The notes below the pieces were generated by a model. It did not search any database and was not told the DNA's origin. It worked only from the letters and a program-made list of their open reading frames with translations. The position numbers and the translations under genes were made by a program. Positions 1 to 7,647 of a DNA stretch of 64,000 nucleotides are shown one piece after another. Within the stretch, counting starts at the first letter, position 1; every line of letters begins with the position of its first letter. The DNA comes from Silicimonas sp963779765. Its GTDB lineage: Bacteria > Pseudomonadota > Alphaproteobacteria > Rhodobacterales > Rhodobacteraceae. The DNA lies in assembly GCA_963779765.1 (NCBI GenBank), contig CAVZZP010000004.1, forward strand, positions 310,001 to 374,000. The letters are read 5' to 3'.

Positions 1-128
1 TGGGAACCTCGGGCGGGCTTGAGCTGGACGTTTTCGGCCAGCGTGTGACGCTGGCGCGCGGAGGGCCTCATGCGGTCGGCGCGAGGCTGTGGCTTTCGGT
101 TCTGAGGGTGCTTCCGCGGCCGGACTGA
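1..128 (+). CDS. C-terminal tail of an unidentified protein (partial)
   Basis: An open frame enters from the left edge (first full codon at 3) and stops with TGA at 126-128, giving 41 residues with no recognisable motif. The other two forward frames close within 50 bases. Too little is visible to name a family. It may be the end of a real gene upstream of the window or a chance frame. Confidence 0.35.
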   Translation, partial: GTSGGLELDVFGQRVTLARGGPHAVGARLWLSVLRVLPRPD

Positions 129-556
129 ACGTGCAATTCGGCAGGATTCCGCCGACCGCGTCGCCAATGGGCTGTCTTTGATCCGATTGATCCACCGCTG
201 CGAACGACTTTGGCTCAATTTTTCGGCGCCACAGTTTCGCCTTCTTTTGGCCATGTGGCATCGGCGTTTGGTTCGACAGCGGAAACAAACCGCGGGATAC
301 CCCGAAGTCAGGCGGAAGAAGGGTAGGCCATCAACCTCCGGGTAACGTGCCGCAAACAGCGGCCAGCAGCGAGTTCTGGCTGTTTCTCATGTTGCCACAA
401 TCCTGCAACCTGACCGAGAGTGCCTTGCCACATTGTCCGTAGCAAGGCAGCCTGCCCACGGATTTCCGCCACCTTTCCGCCCTTTTTCCTTGGGCGTGGC
501 CCCGCCATTGGTTAAGTTTCCATTACCTCGCTGGGGGGTATGTTGTGCGGCGCTTT
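129..556. other. Non-coding stretch, no supported gene
   Basis: No frame here has convincing coding character or a family match. The one notable structure is an imperfect inverted repeat at about 354-385, with GCCAG/CTGGC arms flanked by AAACA/TGTTT, which could be a weak terminator. No clear promoter was found for the structured segment that follows. Confidence 0.4.
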
Positions 557-740
557 GGGGGAGCCGCGCAGGCTCCGTAGGGCGACCTGCGGAGATGGGT
601 ATCGAGTGCTGCCATTCGGCAGCGGGGACCGGCGCCGAACCATGCATCTTGACCCTGGGTGGAGGGTCGCATCGGACAAGGCATCGGTCCCCGCGTTTAC
701 CCGGCCAAATCGCCCCCCTTTGACGGGGGCTTTTTCTTTT
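557..740 (+). ncRNA. Candidate structured RNA ending in an intrinsic terminator
   Basis: Strong helices are packed in series. A hairpin at 560-576 has 6-bp arms. A second at 573-594 has 9 bp closed by a GCGA tetraloop; it shares bases 573-576 with the first, so the two exclude each other. A third is at 608-623. A perfect 10-bp stem pairs 622-631 with 685-694 and encloses a 6-bp hairpin at 651-668. The segment ends with GCCCCC/GGGGGC arms and a T-rich tract (712-740). It carries none of the conserved cores of SRP RNA, RNase P RNA or tmRNA that I know. It could be a free sRNA or a regulatory leader of the Hint gene. Expression is inferred from structure only. Confidence 0.45.
712..740 (+). terminator. 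Rho-independent terminator abutting the Hint gene start
   Basis: GCCCCC at 712-717 pairs with GGGGGC at 725-730, followed by five T, C and four T. The T-tract runs directly into the TTG start at 739, so the GGGGG arm is also the only Shine-Dalgarno-like sequence for that gene. Confidence 0.7.
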
Positions 741-1326
741 GCGGACGGCATCGCCTTGCTTCACACCCGGTACGCTTATCGCCACGGAGCGGGGGGCGCG
801 GCCCGTCGAGGAACTGTCGCGCGGCGACCGCGTCGTCACCCGTGACAATGGCCTCAAGCGGATCGCCTGGGTCGGCCGCCGCGACGTGGGCTACCGCGAC
901 ATCCGCGAGCAGCCCGATCTGCGACCGGTCCTCGTGCGCAAGGGTGCCTTCGGCGAGGGCTGCCCGAACCGCGACATGCTGGTCAGCCCGCATCACCGCT
1001 TCCTGACCGGGCCCGACCTGGGTCCCGCGATGGCTTCGCCCGACGAAGTGCTGATCGCGGCATCGGACCTGGTCTGGCGCGCCGGGGTAGGGGAGGCGAA
1101 CGTGCTGGGCGTCAGCTATCTCCATATTCTCTGCTCCCGCCACGAGGTCATCCTTGCCGATGGCGTCTGGACCGAGACCTTTCATCCCGACGACCAGATC
1201 TTCGGGGTCATGGCCGAACAGCAGCGTCAGGAGATCCTGGAGCTGTTCCCCGAGGTCGCAACCATCGGCGCCGCCCGCCGGTTCACCGCGGCGCGGCCCA
1301 TCTCGAGGTCGCGGTTCGAGGCGTGA
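739..1326 (+). CDS. Hint-domain protein
   Basis: 195 aa. Begins almost at once with CFTPGT, the Cys-containing start of a Hint (hedgehog/intein) fold, followed by the GTLI...PVEEL...GDRVVT block typical of Rhodobacteraceae Hint proteins. A MLVSPHHRF motif lies near residue 76 and HEVILADG near residue 135. In this family the domain is often the C-terminal part of large secreted proteins; here it stands almost alone, like other short ~200-aa members. No ATG is available: the frame opens at 724 and the first usable start is TTG at 739, inside the terminator tract. Function is unknown; autoprocessing is possible from the fold. Confidence 0.75.
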   Translation: MRTASPCFTPGTLIATERGARPVEELSRGDRVVTRDNGLKRIAWVGRRDVGYRDIREQPDLRPVLVRKGAFGEGCPNRDMLVSPHHRFLTGPDLGPAMASPDEVLIAASDLVWRAGVGEANVLGVSYLHILCSRHEVILADGVWTETFHPDDQIFGVMAEQQRQEILELFPEVATIGAARRFTAARPISRSRFEA

Positions 1327-1329
1327 TAC

Positions 1330-1343
1330 ACTAGGATCCTAGT
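1330..1343. other. Perfect 14-bp palindrome between convergent genes
   Basis: ACTAGGATCCTAGT reads the same on both strands. It sits in the 20 bases between the Hint stop codon (1326) and the TetR stop codon (1347). It has no unpaired loop, so it is a poor terminator; a protein site or chance is possible. Confidence 0.4.
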
Positions 1344-1346
1344 ACC

Positions 1347-1964
1347 TCAGCTTCGGCGCGGACTGAACAGCAGCTTGACGTAGGATCGAAGCAGCATGAC
1401 CTGCGCCGCCGTCGCGCGCGGCTCGCCAAGCGCCTTCGACATGATGATCCCGCCTTCCACCACGACGCTGACGAGGTCGGCCAGCGCATCGAAATCGACG
1501 GGATCGTTCGGCGGATAGACCTCCGCGATCTCTTCGAACGTCGCGCGGAACCGCGCGCGCCAGCCAAGGACAGCGCGCCTGTTCGCCTCGCGCACATCAC
1601 GGTTGAACAGACGGTCCTGATAGGCGGCGGTCGCGACGATGCAACCGGGATGCCCGTTCGGCATGTCGTCGAGAAGTTCGGCCAGAAGCTTGAGCGCGAT
1701 CAGCGTCGCGTGCAGCGGATCCTCGTTCAACTCGCGCGCACGGGCGAGGATGTCGTCGAAGATCGCGTCCTCGATGCCGATGTGCCGCTCGATCAGGGCG
1801 AGGGCCAGCGCGTTCTTGTCGGGGAAATGATAGAAGAAGCCACCCTTGGTGATCTCGGCGCCCGCGACGATCTCTTCGATCGAGGTGGCGTCGAAGCCTT
1901 TCGCCAGGATCGAATCCTGCGCGACATCCATGATCCGCGTGCGTGTGTCCGGGCCTGCCGCCAT
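1347..1964 (-). CDS. TetR/AcrR-family transcriptional regulator
   Basis: 205 aa. The N-terminal helix-turn-helix is clear: TRIMDVAQ at 9-16, then SIEEIVAGAEITKGGFFYHF at about 28-47, the TetR recognition helix signature. The rest is a helical ligand-binding domain. Start ATG at 1964 is chosen because AAGGAG lies 8 bases upstream and the HTH begins soon after; longer in-frame starts have no support. It is divergent from the homocysteine S-methyltransferase gene, and a palindrome at 2052-2068 lies between them. It probably represses itself and/or that gene; the ligand is unknown. Confidence 0.9.
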   Translation of the reverse strand: MAAGPDTRTRIMDVAQDSILAKGFDATSIEEIVAGAEITKGGFFYHFPDKNALALALIERHIGIEDAIFDDILARARELNEDPLHATLIALKLLAELLDDMPNGHPGCIVATAAYQDRLFNRDVREANRRAVLGWRARFRATFEEIAEVYPPNDPVDFDALADLVSVVVEGGIIMSKALGEPRATAAQVMLLRSYVKLLFSPRRS

Positions 1965-2051
1965 CGCCTCCGCTCCTTGTCGTGGCCTGCCGTGGGCGAG
2001 AGTAGCGCAGGCGGCGCCATCGCGAAACCTCGGGCGCACATTGGGGCAGTG

Positions 2052-2068
2052 CTGTACCGTCAGTACAG
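2052..2068. promoter_or_regulatory. Putative TetR operator
   Basis: CTGTAC-N5-GTACAG, a 6-bp inverted repeat with a 5-bp spacer, lies in the divergent region between the TetR gene (start 1964) and the methyltransferase gene (start 2226). Spacing and symmetry fit a TetR-type dimer site. Assignment is by position only. Confidence 0.5.
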
Positions 2069-2225
2069 TTGAGACAGGCTCGCGCCTGCGCCTTTCGGAA
2101 GGCTGATGCGCAAACCTCTGATCTGAAATCATAATTCCGTCCAATACCTGCTGAACCACGGGACGACTGCCCGACCGCGCCCCAACATGGCATCCCCACC
2201 GCACCTCAAGAAACGGAGACACATC

Positions 2226-3188
2226 ATGACGAACCCACGCATTGACCGGCTGATGGCGGCCCGGCAGCCCTGGGTGGCGGATGGCGGGCTCGAGACCAGC
2301 CTGATCTTCCATGACGGCATCGACCTGCCGCATTTCGCCTCCTGCGCTCTATTCGACCGCGAAGACGGCGTGACGGCGCTGGAGCGGTACTTCCAAAGCT
2401 ACATCGACCTGGCACGCACGGCGGGGACCGGCTTCCTTCTCGACACCGCGACCTGGCGCTCGGGCGCATTCTGGGCCGACACGCTCGGCCAGACCGAGGC
2501 CGGGATGGAGCGTCTGACGCGCGCCGCGACGGCCTTTGCCGTCGGACTTCGGGACACGCACGAGGCGGCGTCCCTGCCTATCCTCGTCAATGGGGTGGTC
2601 GGACCGGCGGGCGACGGATACGCGCCCGACCGGATGCACAAAGCCGAAGCCGCGGCGGCGATCCACGCGCCGCAGATCCGCTGGATGGCGGAGGAGGGCG
2701 CCGACCTGGTGTCCGCCATGACCATGACCCACACCGGCGAGGCGATCGGCATCGTCGAGGCCGCGCGCAGTGCAGGTGTTCCTGTCGTCATCAGCTTCAC
2801 CGTCGAGACCGACGGTCGCCTCGTGTCCGGCCCCACTTTGGCCGAGGCCATCGCGGCCACCGAGGAGGCGACGGGCCGATACCCCCTGTTCTACATGGTC
2901 AACTGCGCGCATCCCGACCACTTCTCCGGCACGCTTTCGGGCGACTGGACGGCCCGCATCGGCGGCGTCAGGGCGAACGCGTCGCGCATGAGCCACGCCG
3001 AACTGGACGCCGCGACCGAGTTGGACGACGGCAATCCCGAGGAGTTCGGCACGCTTTACGCCAGCTTCCGCGACAGCCTGCCGGCCCTGCGCGTCATCGG
3101 CGGGTGCTGTGGCTCGGACGAGCGGCACGTCGGCTGCGCGGCGCGCCATCTCGTGCATCGACACAAGGATCACGCGCCCGCGTCGTGA
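2226..3188 (+). CDS. Homocysteine S-methyltransferase family protein
   Basis: 320 aa. TIM-barrel pcv_S-methyltransferase family. The DGGLETSLIF motif at about 19-28 is the family's N-terminal signature. The three zinc ligands expected for homocysteine activation are present: the Cys in NCAHP (about residue 227) and the Cys pair in GGCCGS (294-295). The family moves a methyl group from S-methylmethionine, betaine or a related donor to homocysteine, making methionine; the donor cannot be read here. Start at ATG 2226 follows GGAG. It is divergent from a TetR regulator and followed 42 bases later by a GNAT gene. Confidence 0.88.
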   Translation: MTNPRIDRLMAARQPWVADGGLETSLIFHDGIDLPHFASCALFDREDGVTALERYFQSYIDLARTAGTGFLLDTATWRSGAFWADTLGQTEAGMERLTRAATAFAVGLRDTHEAASLPILVNGVVGPAGDGYAPDRMHKAEAAAAIHAPQIRWMAEEGADLVSAMTMTHTGEAIGIVEAARSAGVPVVISFTVETDGRLVSGPTLAEAIAATEEATGRYPLFYMVNCAHPDHFSGTLSGDWTARIGGVRANASRMSHAELDAATELDDGNPEEFGTLYASFRDSLPALRVIGGCCGSDERHVGCAARHLVHRHKDHAPAS

Positions 3189-3230
3189 TCGCCCCCGGAT
3201 CGCCGGGGACATAAGACAGGAGACAGAAAA

Positions 3231-3815
3231 ATGACGTATCACACCAAGATCGCGGCCTCGCGCCTTTCCATCCGCTCGGGCACCGACGCCGACGCCCCCG
3301 TCCTGCGCCGGGTCTTCGAGGAGGCCAGCCATGGGCTCTCGCAGTACCTCTGGGCCAAATCCTTTGCGGGCGAGGCCGACAGGGACGGCGCGATCCTTGA
3401 ACGGATGAGGCTCAAGATCGCCGACCCCGCGATGCGCTTCCGCATATGCGAGATCGACGGCGTGCCAGCGGGCGGCCTTCTGAGCTATGAGAAGGACGAG
3501 ACGCTTGAAGACGCCGGTGACGCGGGGCCGCTGATCCGCGTCCTCGTCGAGGCCGAGAACGAGCTCTGCGGCACGCATTACGTCAATGCTCTGGCGGTCT
3601 TCCCCGGGTTCCGGCGCCGCGGCGTCGCACGGGCGCTGATCGAGGATGCGGCGGCAGGCGCATGGCAGCCGCTGTCGCTGATCGCGGTCGACGTCAATGC
3701 TGCGGCGCTCGCCCTCTATACCTCGGTCGGGTTCCGGCCCGTGGCGCGTCACGCGATGGCCAAGGAAGACTGGGACGGGGCAGGGGAGGCCTGGCTTTGC
3801 CTGCGTCGTCCGTGA
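3231..3815 (+). CDS. GNAT-family N-acetyltransferase
   Basis: 194 aa. Acetyl-CoA-dependent acyltransferase fold: the motif A glycine loop is FRRRGVARALI at about 126-136, followed by the C-terminal VDVNAAALALYTSVGF stretch of motif B. The substrate is unknown. It follows the homocysteine S-methyltransferase gene by 42 bases and has its own GGAGA ribosome site, so the two may be co-transcribed. Confidence 0.88.
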   Translation: MTYHTKIAASRLSIRSGTDADAPVLRRVFEEASHGLSQYLWAKSFAGEADRDGAILERMRLKIADPAMRFRICEIDGVPAGGLLSYEKDETLEDAGDAGPLIRVLVEAENELCGTHYVNALAVFPGFRRRGVARALIEDAAAGAWQPLSLIAVDVNAAALALYTSVGFRPVARHAMAKEDWDGAGEAWLCLRRP

Positions 3816-3831
3816 CGCCGGCGTTTTCCTC

Positions 3832-3860
3832 TTGATACCCGCGCGGGATAGGACTATCTC
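3832..3860 (+). promoter_or_regulatory. Sigma-70-like promoter of rpsB
   Basis: TTGATA at 3832-3837 and TATCTC at 3855-3860 are separated by 17 bp. A transcript starting near 3867 would have a leader of about 115 nt before rpsB, including a small hairpin (TCCCG-GTTT-CGGGA). Such leaders are often autoregulatory in rpsB operons, but I cannot match this one to a known class. Confidence 0.5.
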
Positions 3861-3980
3861 GCGCGGACTTCACAGGCAGGGCTTGGGCCTTTCGGGGAGA
3901 CATCCCGCAAGGTCCGCCGGTTGTCCCGGTTTCGGGATGAAACGCTCTGCCGAGGCGCAAACCGGAAAGGAACCTTGGAC

Positions 3981-4844
3981 ATGGCGCTCCCTGAATTCAC
4001 TTTGCGTCAGCTTTTGGAAGCTGGCGTTCACTTCGGCCACCAGACGCAACGCTGGAACCCCCGCATGGGCGAGTTCATCTACGGCGAGCGCAATGGCATC
4101 CACATTCTCGACCTGACGCAGACCGTGCCGATGCTGGACCAGGCGCTGCACGTCATCCGCGAGACCGTCGCGCGCGGCGGCCGCATCCTGTTCGTGGGCA
4201 CCAAGCGTCAGGCGCAGAAGCCCGTCGCCGACGCGGCCGAGCGCTGTGCGCAGTACTACGTCAACCACCGCTGGCTCGGCGGGATGCTGACCAACTGGAA
4301 AACCATCAGCCAGCGCATCGGTCACCTCAAGCAGGTCGACGAGCGTATGGACCAGGGCGCCGAGGGCCTGACCAAGAAAGAGCGTCTTGGCATGGAACGC
4401 GACCAGGCGAAACTTCAAGCCTCGCTCGGCGGCATCCGCGAGATGGGCGGGCTTCCGGACCTTCTGTTCATCATCGACGTGAGCAAGGAAGACCTGGCCA
4501 TCGCCGAAGCCAAGAAGCTGGGCATCCCGGTCGTGGCGATCGTCGATACCAACTGCTCGCCCGATGGCGTGGACTATATCATTCCGGGCAACGACGACGC
4601 GGCGCGTGCGATCGCACTTTACTGCGACCTCGTCAGCCGTGCAGCGCTTGACGGCATGTCGGCGCAGCTTGGCGCGGCCGGTGTCGATGTCGGCGCTCTC
4701 GAGGACACGTCGGAAGAAGCCATTGCTGAAGACGCGCCCGCCGAAGCCGGTGGTGGCGTCGAGGTCGGCAACGCCTCGACCGAGACCGTCTCGGACGACG
4801 CCATCGCCAAGGACGCGCCTTACGAGCTGGAAAACAAGGAGTAA
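3981..4844 (+). CDS. rpsB: Small ribosomal subunit protein uS2
   Basis: 287 aa. Begins MALPEFTLRQLLEAGVHFGH, the conserved uS2 N-terminus, and contains HRWLGGMLTNWKT and the DPxxD-region equivalents of the family. It binds the 30S platform with bS1. About 45 residues at the C-terminus, after the conserved core, are acidic and Ala/Glu rich (EDTSEEAIAEDAPAEAGGG), an extension longer than in many uS2 proteins. Start ATG 3981 follows AAAGGAA. tsf lies downstream, the usual rpsB-tsf pair. Confidence 0.97.
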   Translation: MALPEFTLRQLLEAGVHFGHQTQRWNPRMGEFIYGERNGIHILDLTQTVPMLDQALHVIRETVARGGRILFVGTKRQAQKPVADAAERCAQYYVNHRWLGGMLTNWKTISQRIGHLKQVDERMDQGAEGLTKKERLGMERDQAKLQASLGGIREMGGLPDLLFIIDVSKEDLAIAEAKKLGIPVVAIVDTNCSPDGVDYIIPGNDDAARAIALYCDLVSRAALDGMSAQLGAAGVDVGALEDTSEEAIAEDAPAEAGGGVEVGNASTETVSDDAIAKDAPYELENKE

Positions 4845-4864
4845 TCCTTGTCGCATTTCTGAGA

Positions 4865-4890
4865 CCGGACGCGAACATGCTCGCGTCCGG
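4865..4890 (+). terminator. Stem-loop between rpsB and tsf
   Basis: A perfect 10-bp stem, CCGGACGCGA/TCGCGTCCGG, has a 6-base loop and is followed by ATGCTTATTCC, not a pure T-run. It probably attenuates or stabilises rpsB mRNA ahead of tsf, allowing unequal expression. Confidence 0.6.
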
Positions 4891-4922
4891 ATGCTTATTC
4901 CATAGATCGAGGAGAGCCTAAG

Positions 4923-5801
4923 ATGGCGATCACCGCACAACAGGTGAAAGAGCTGCGCGAGCTGAGCGGCGCCGGCATGATGGATGCCAAGAAGGCGCTG
5001 ACCGAGACCGACGGCGACATGAACGCCGCAGTCGATTGGCTGCGGACCAAGGGCCTGTCGAAGGCCGACAAGAAGGCCGGTCGCACCGCTGCCGAAGGTC
5101 TCGTCGCGGTCAAGACGTCGGGCGGCACCGGCGTCGCGGTCGAGATCAACTCGGAAACCGACTTCGTCGCCAAGAACGACGAGTTCCAGGGCATGGTATC
5201 GAAGTTCGCCGCCGCCGCTCTGAAGGCCGACGACGTCGAGGCGCTCAAGACCGCCGACATCGATGGCAAGTCGGCGTCCGAGCATCTGACCGACGCCATC
5301 GCCAAGATCGGCGAGAACATGACGATCCGCCGGATGGCCAAGATCTCCGGCGACAACGTCGCGTCCTATGTCCACAATGCCGCCGGTGACGGCATGGGCA
5401 AGATCGGCGTGCTGGTCGCATATTCAGGCGGCGACGACGCCACTGCGCGCCAGATCGCGATGCACATCGCCGCCATCAACCCGGCTGCGCTGAACGAGGC
5501 CGACATGGATCAGGCCGTGGTCGAAAAAGAACGCGCGATCCAGATCGACATTGCGCGGGAAAGCGGAAAGCCCGAGGCGGTTATCGAGAAGATGATCGAC
5601 GGCCGTATGAAGAAGTTCGTCGCCGAAGCGACGCTTCTGAACCAGGCTTTCGTCGTCAACCCGGACCTGACCGTCGGCAAGGCGGCGGAAGCGGCGGGCA
5701 TGACCGTCATGGGCTTCGTCCGCATGGAAGTCGGCGAAGGCATCGAGAAGAAGACCGAGGACTTCGCCGCCGAGGTCGCCAAGACGGCGCGCGGCGCCTG
5801 A
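4923..5801 (+). CDS. tsf: Elongation factor Ts
   Basis: 292 aa. Guanine nucleotide exchange factor for EF-Tu. The N-terminal UBA-like region reads ELRELSGAGMMDAKKAL, and the catalytic TDFVAKN motif is present at about residues 79-85. Full length for the alphaproteobacterial family. Start ATG follows GAGGAGAG. It is downstream of rpsB and followed by a strong hairpin. Confidence 0.97.
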   Translation: MAITAQQVKELRELSGAGMMDAKKALTETDGDMNAAVDWLRTKGLSKADKKAGRTAAEGLVAVKTSGGTGVAVEINSETDFVAKNDEFQGMVSKFAAAALKADDVEALKTADIDGKSASEHLTDAIAKIGENMTIRRMAKISGDNVASYVHNAAGDGMGKIGVLVAYSGGDDATARQIAMHIAAINPAALNEADMDQAVVEKERAIQIDIARESGKPEAVIEKMIDGRMKKFVAEATLLNQAFVVNPDLTVGKAAEAAGMTVMGFVRMEVGEGIEKKTEDFAAEVAKTARGA

Positions 5802-5807
5802 GTAAAA

Positions 5808-5837
5808 AGGCGGTGCCGCCGGGACGCGGCACCGCCT
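5808..5837 (+). terminator. Terminator-like hairpin after tsf
   Basis: AGGCGGTGCCG (5808-5818) pairs perfectly with CGGCACCGCCT (5827-5837) around an 8-base loop. The following bases are GAACACC, so there is no T-tract; AAAAA precedes the stem. Confidence 0.6.
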
Positions 5838-6231
5838 GAACACCATAACGCTCCCGGTACGCCACCAATGGGGATGAGGTAAGGGCGCACCTCGCACTCG
5901 TTCTCTGGAATGCCAGCCTCACGACGTGAATGCGCCGATCCGCCAGCTTCGGTTTCACCCGATGCCTCCCGTCAATTGACCCGGCGCACACCGGGGTTCG
6001 GGAAGGCTGCGTTCCTTGGCAAGAATGCCATCACTCACGGAACGGGCGGATTATCCCTTAAAAGTTTCCCTAAGGGAAGCCAGCGCGAGGTGGGGCGTGC
6101 GTAAACATTGCGTTGCGCAGATATGTGTTACCGACACGCCACGGGCAATCGTCGGCGTCGGGCCATAAGGTACTGGGCCGTCTGCCAAATCACTATATTA
6201 CATAATACCGATTATACGCCTTAAGGGTAGT
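5838..6231. other. Convergent intergenic region with a folded element
   Basis: No gene is supported between tsf and phoB. A compact element at 6010-6078 stands out. CGTTCC/GGAACG arms (6010-6015 and 6039-6044) enclose a TGGCA-AGAA-TGCCA hairpin (6017-6030). A second hairpin, TCCCTTA/TAAGGGA (6054-6060 and 6071-6077), overlaps the palindrome TTCCCTAAGGGAA. The left 170 bases show no clear structure. AT content rises to the right of 6180, next to the phoB stop. Confidence 0.45.
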
Positions 6232-6234
6232 CAT

Positions 6235-6924
6235 TTACCCAAGCGCGTATCCCGCACCCCTGATGGTCCTCACCGGGTCATCTCCGCCGTGGACGCAGAG
6301 CGCTTTCCTCAGCCGTCCGATGTGGACGTCCACGGTCCGCGTGTCGACATAGATGTCCCGCCCCCACACCCGATCGAGAAGCTGCTCTCGCGACCAGACG
6401 CGGCCCGGCTTCTCCATGAATGTCGAGAGCAGCCGGAATTCCGTCGGCCCCAGCTTGATCGCCTCGCCACCGCGCGTGACACGGTACGTTTCGGCGTCGA
6501 GAGCGATGTCCTCGAACTCCAGCCGTTCGCCCACGGTCGCGGGCCGCGTGCGGCGCAGTTGAGTGCGAACCCGCGCCATCAGCTCGATCACCGAATAAGG
6601 CTTCACGACATAGTCGTCCGCCCCGGTCTCGAGCCCCCTCACCCGGTCGGCTTCCTCGGCGCGCGCAGTTAACATAATCACGGGAATGGCCCGCGTGTCG
6701 TTGCGCGCCTTCAGCCGCCGGCAAAGCTCGATCCCGGACACGCCCGGCAGCATCCAGTCCAGGATGATGACGTCGGGCTGCGCTTCCTCGACCGCGATAA
6801 GAGCCTCGTCGCCGGTTTCGGCATGGGTGACGCCATAGCCCTCGGCCTGAAGGTTGTAGGCCAGCACCTCGCGCTGCGCGGGCTCGTCCTCGATCACCAG
6901 CACCATGGGCTGTTGCGCGGACAT
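6235..6924 (-). CDS. phoB: Phosphate regulon response regulator PhoB
   Basis: 229 aa. Receiver domain 1-125 has the acidic pocket (E12, D13), phospho-acceptor D56 in LDWMLPG, T84 region LTARAEE and K105-region VVKPYS. A winged-helix OmpR-type DNA-binding domain occupies 135-229 (GPTEFRLLSTFMEKPGRVWS, RTVDVHIGRLRKAL). It is last in the phoR-pst-phoU-phoB order, starting 4 bases after phoU ends, so co-expression with the transporter is likely. It is the likely ligand of the PHO boxes before pstS. Confidence 0.93.
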   Translation of the reverse strand: MSAQQPMVLVIEDEPAQREVLAYNLQAEGYGVTHAETGDEALIAVEEAQPDVIILDWMLPGVSGIELCRRLKARNDTRAIPVIMLTARAEEADRVRGLETGADDYVVKPYSVIELMARVRTQLRRTRPATVGERLEFEDIALDAETYRVTRGGEAIKLGPTEFRLLSTFMEKPGRVWSREQLLDRVWGRDIYVDTRTVDVHIGRLRKALCVHGGDDPVRTIRGAGYALG

Positions 6925-6928
6925 GGGT

Positions 6929-7636
6929 CTATTCCTCGGACACGTAGGCGGTCACGTCCAGCTTCGGGCGCGCGTCGTCGGGAAGCGCCCCTGTCACCAG
7001 ATAAACCACCTGCTCGGCCATGTTGGTGACGTGGTCGCCCATCCGTTCGATGTTTTTCGCGATGAAATGCAGGTGCATGCAGGGCGTGATGTTGCGCGGG
7101 TCCTCCATCATGAAGGTCAGAAGCTCGCGGAACAGCGCGTTGTAAAGCTGGTCCACATCCTCGTCGCGCTGGATCACGTCGGCGGCGAGCGCCGCGTCGC
7201 GCTGGACATAGGCGTCGAGCGCATCCTTCAGCATCAACTGCACCTCGCGCGCCATCTTGCGGATCGACACCGAGGCGCTTCCCACGGGCGGCGTTTCGGC
7301 CAGGACCGTGGTGCGCTTGGCCATGTTCTTGGCATAGTCGCCGCAGCGCTCCAGGTTGGCGCTGATCTTGATGACCGTCATCACCGTGCGCAGGTCGCGC
7401 GCGGTCGGCGCGCGCAAGGCAATGACCCGCGTCGCCTCGGCGTTCACCAGCTCTTCCAGCGCGTCGATGGCGCGGTCACCCTTCCGCACGCTCTCGGCCA
7501 GCTCGAGGTCGCGGGCCTCAAGCGACTTCGCGCCGTCGAGGATCGCGGTCTCGACGAGGCCGCCCATCTTCATCAGCATGGCCTGAACCCGTTCCAGGTC
7601 GCGGTCGAAGGCCGAGGCGATATGCGCGTTGTTCAT
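6929..7636 (-). CDS. phoU: Phosphate transport accessory protein PhoU
   Basis: 235 aa. Two PhoU three-helix repeats, each with the metal-binding E/D-xxx-D style motif: LERCGDYAKNMAKR near residue 103 and IERMGDHVTNMAEQ near 204. PhoU links the Pst transporter to PhoR and lowers Pho signalling when phosphate is plentiful. Start ATG 7636 was chosen because homology begins at MNNAHIASAFDRDL; a longer open frame upstream overlaps pstB and is not used. It lies 11 bases after pstB and 4 bases before phoB. Confidence 0.94.
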   Translation of the reverse strand: MNNAHIASAFDRDLERVQAMLMKMGGLVETAILDGAKSLEARDLELAESVRKGDRAIDALEELVNAEATRVIALRAPTARDLRTVMTVIKISANLERCGDYAKNMAKRTTVLAETPPVGSASVSIRKMAREVQLMLKDALDAYVQRDAALAADVIQRDEDVDQLYNALFRELLTFMMEDPRNITPCMHLHFIAKNIERMGDHVTNMAEQVVYLVTGALPDDARPKLDVTAYVSEE

Positions 7637-7647
7637 CAGTCTCTCTC

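Noticed and set aside
557..740. Assigning the structured segment to SRP, 6S, RNase P or tmRNA
   Set aside because: None of the conserved sequence cores I know for these RNAs is present, so it was left as an unnamed candidate.
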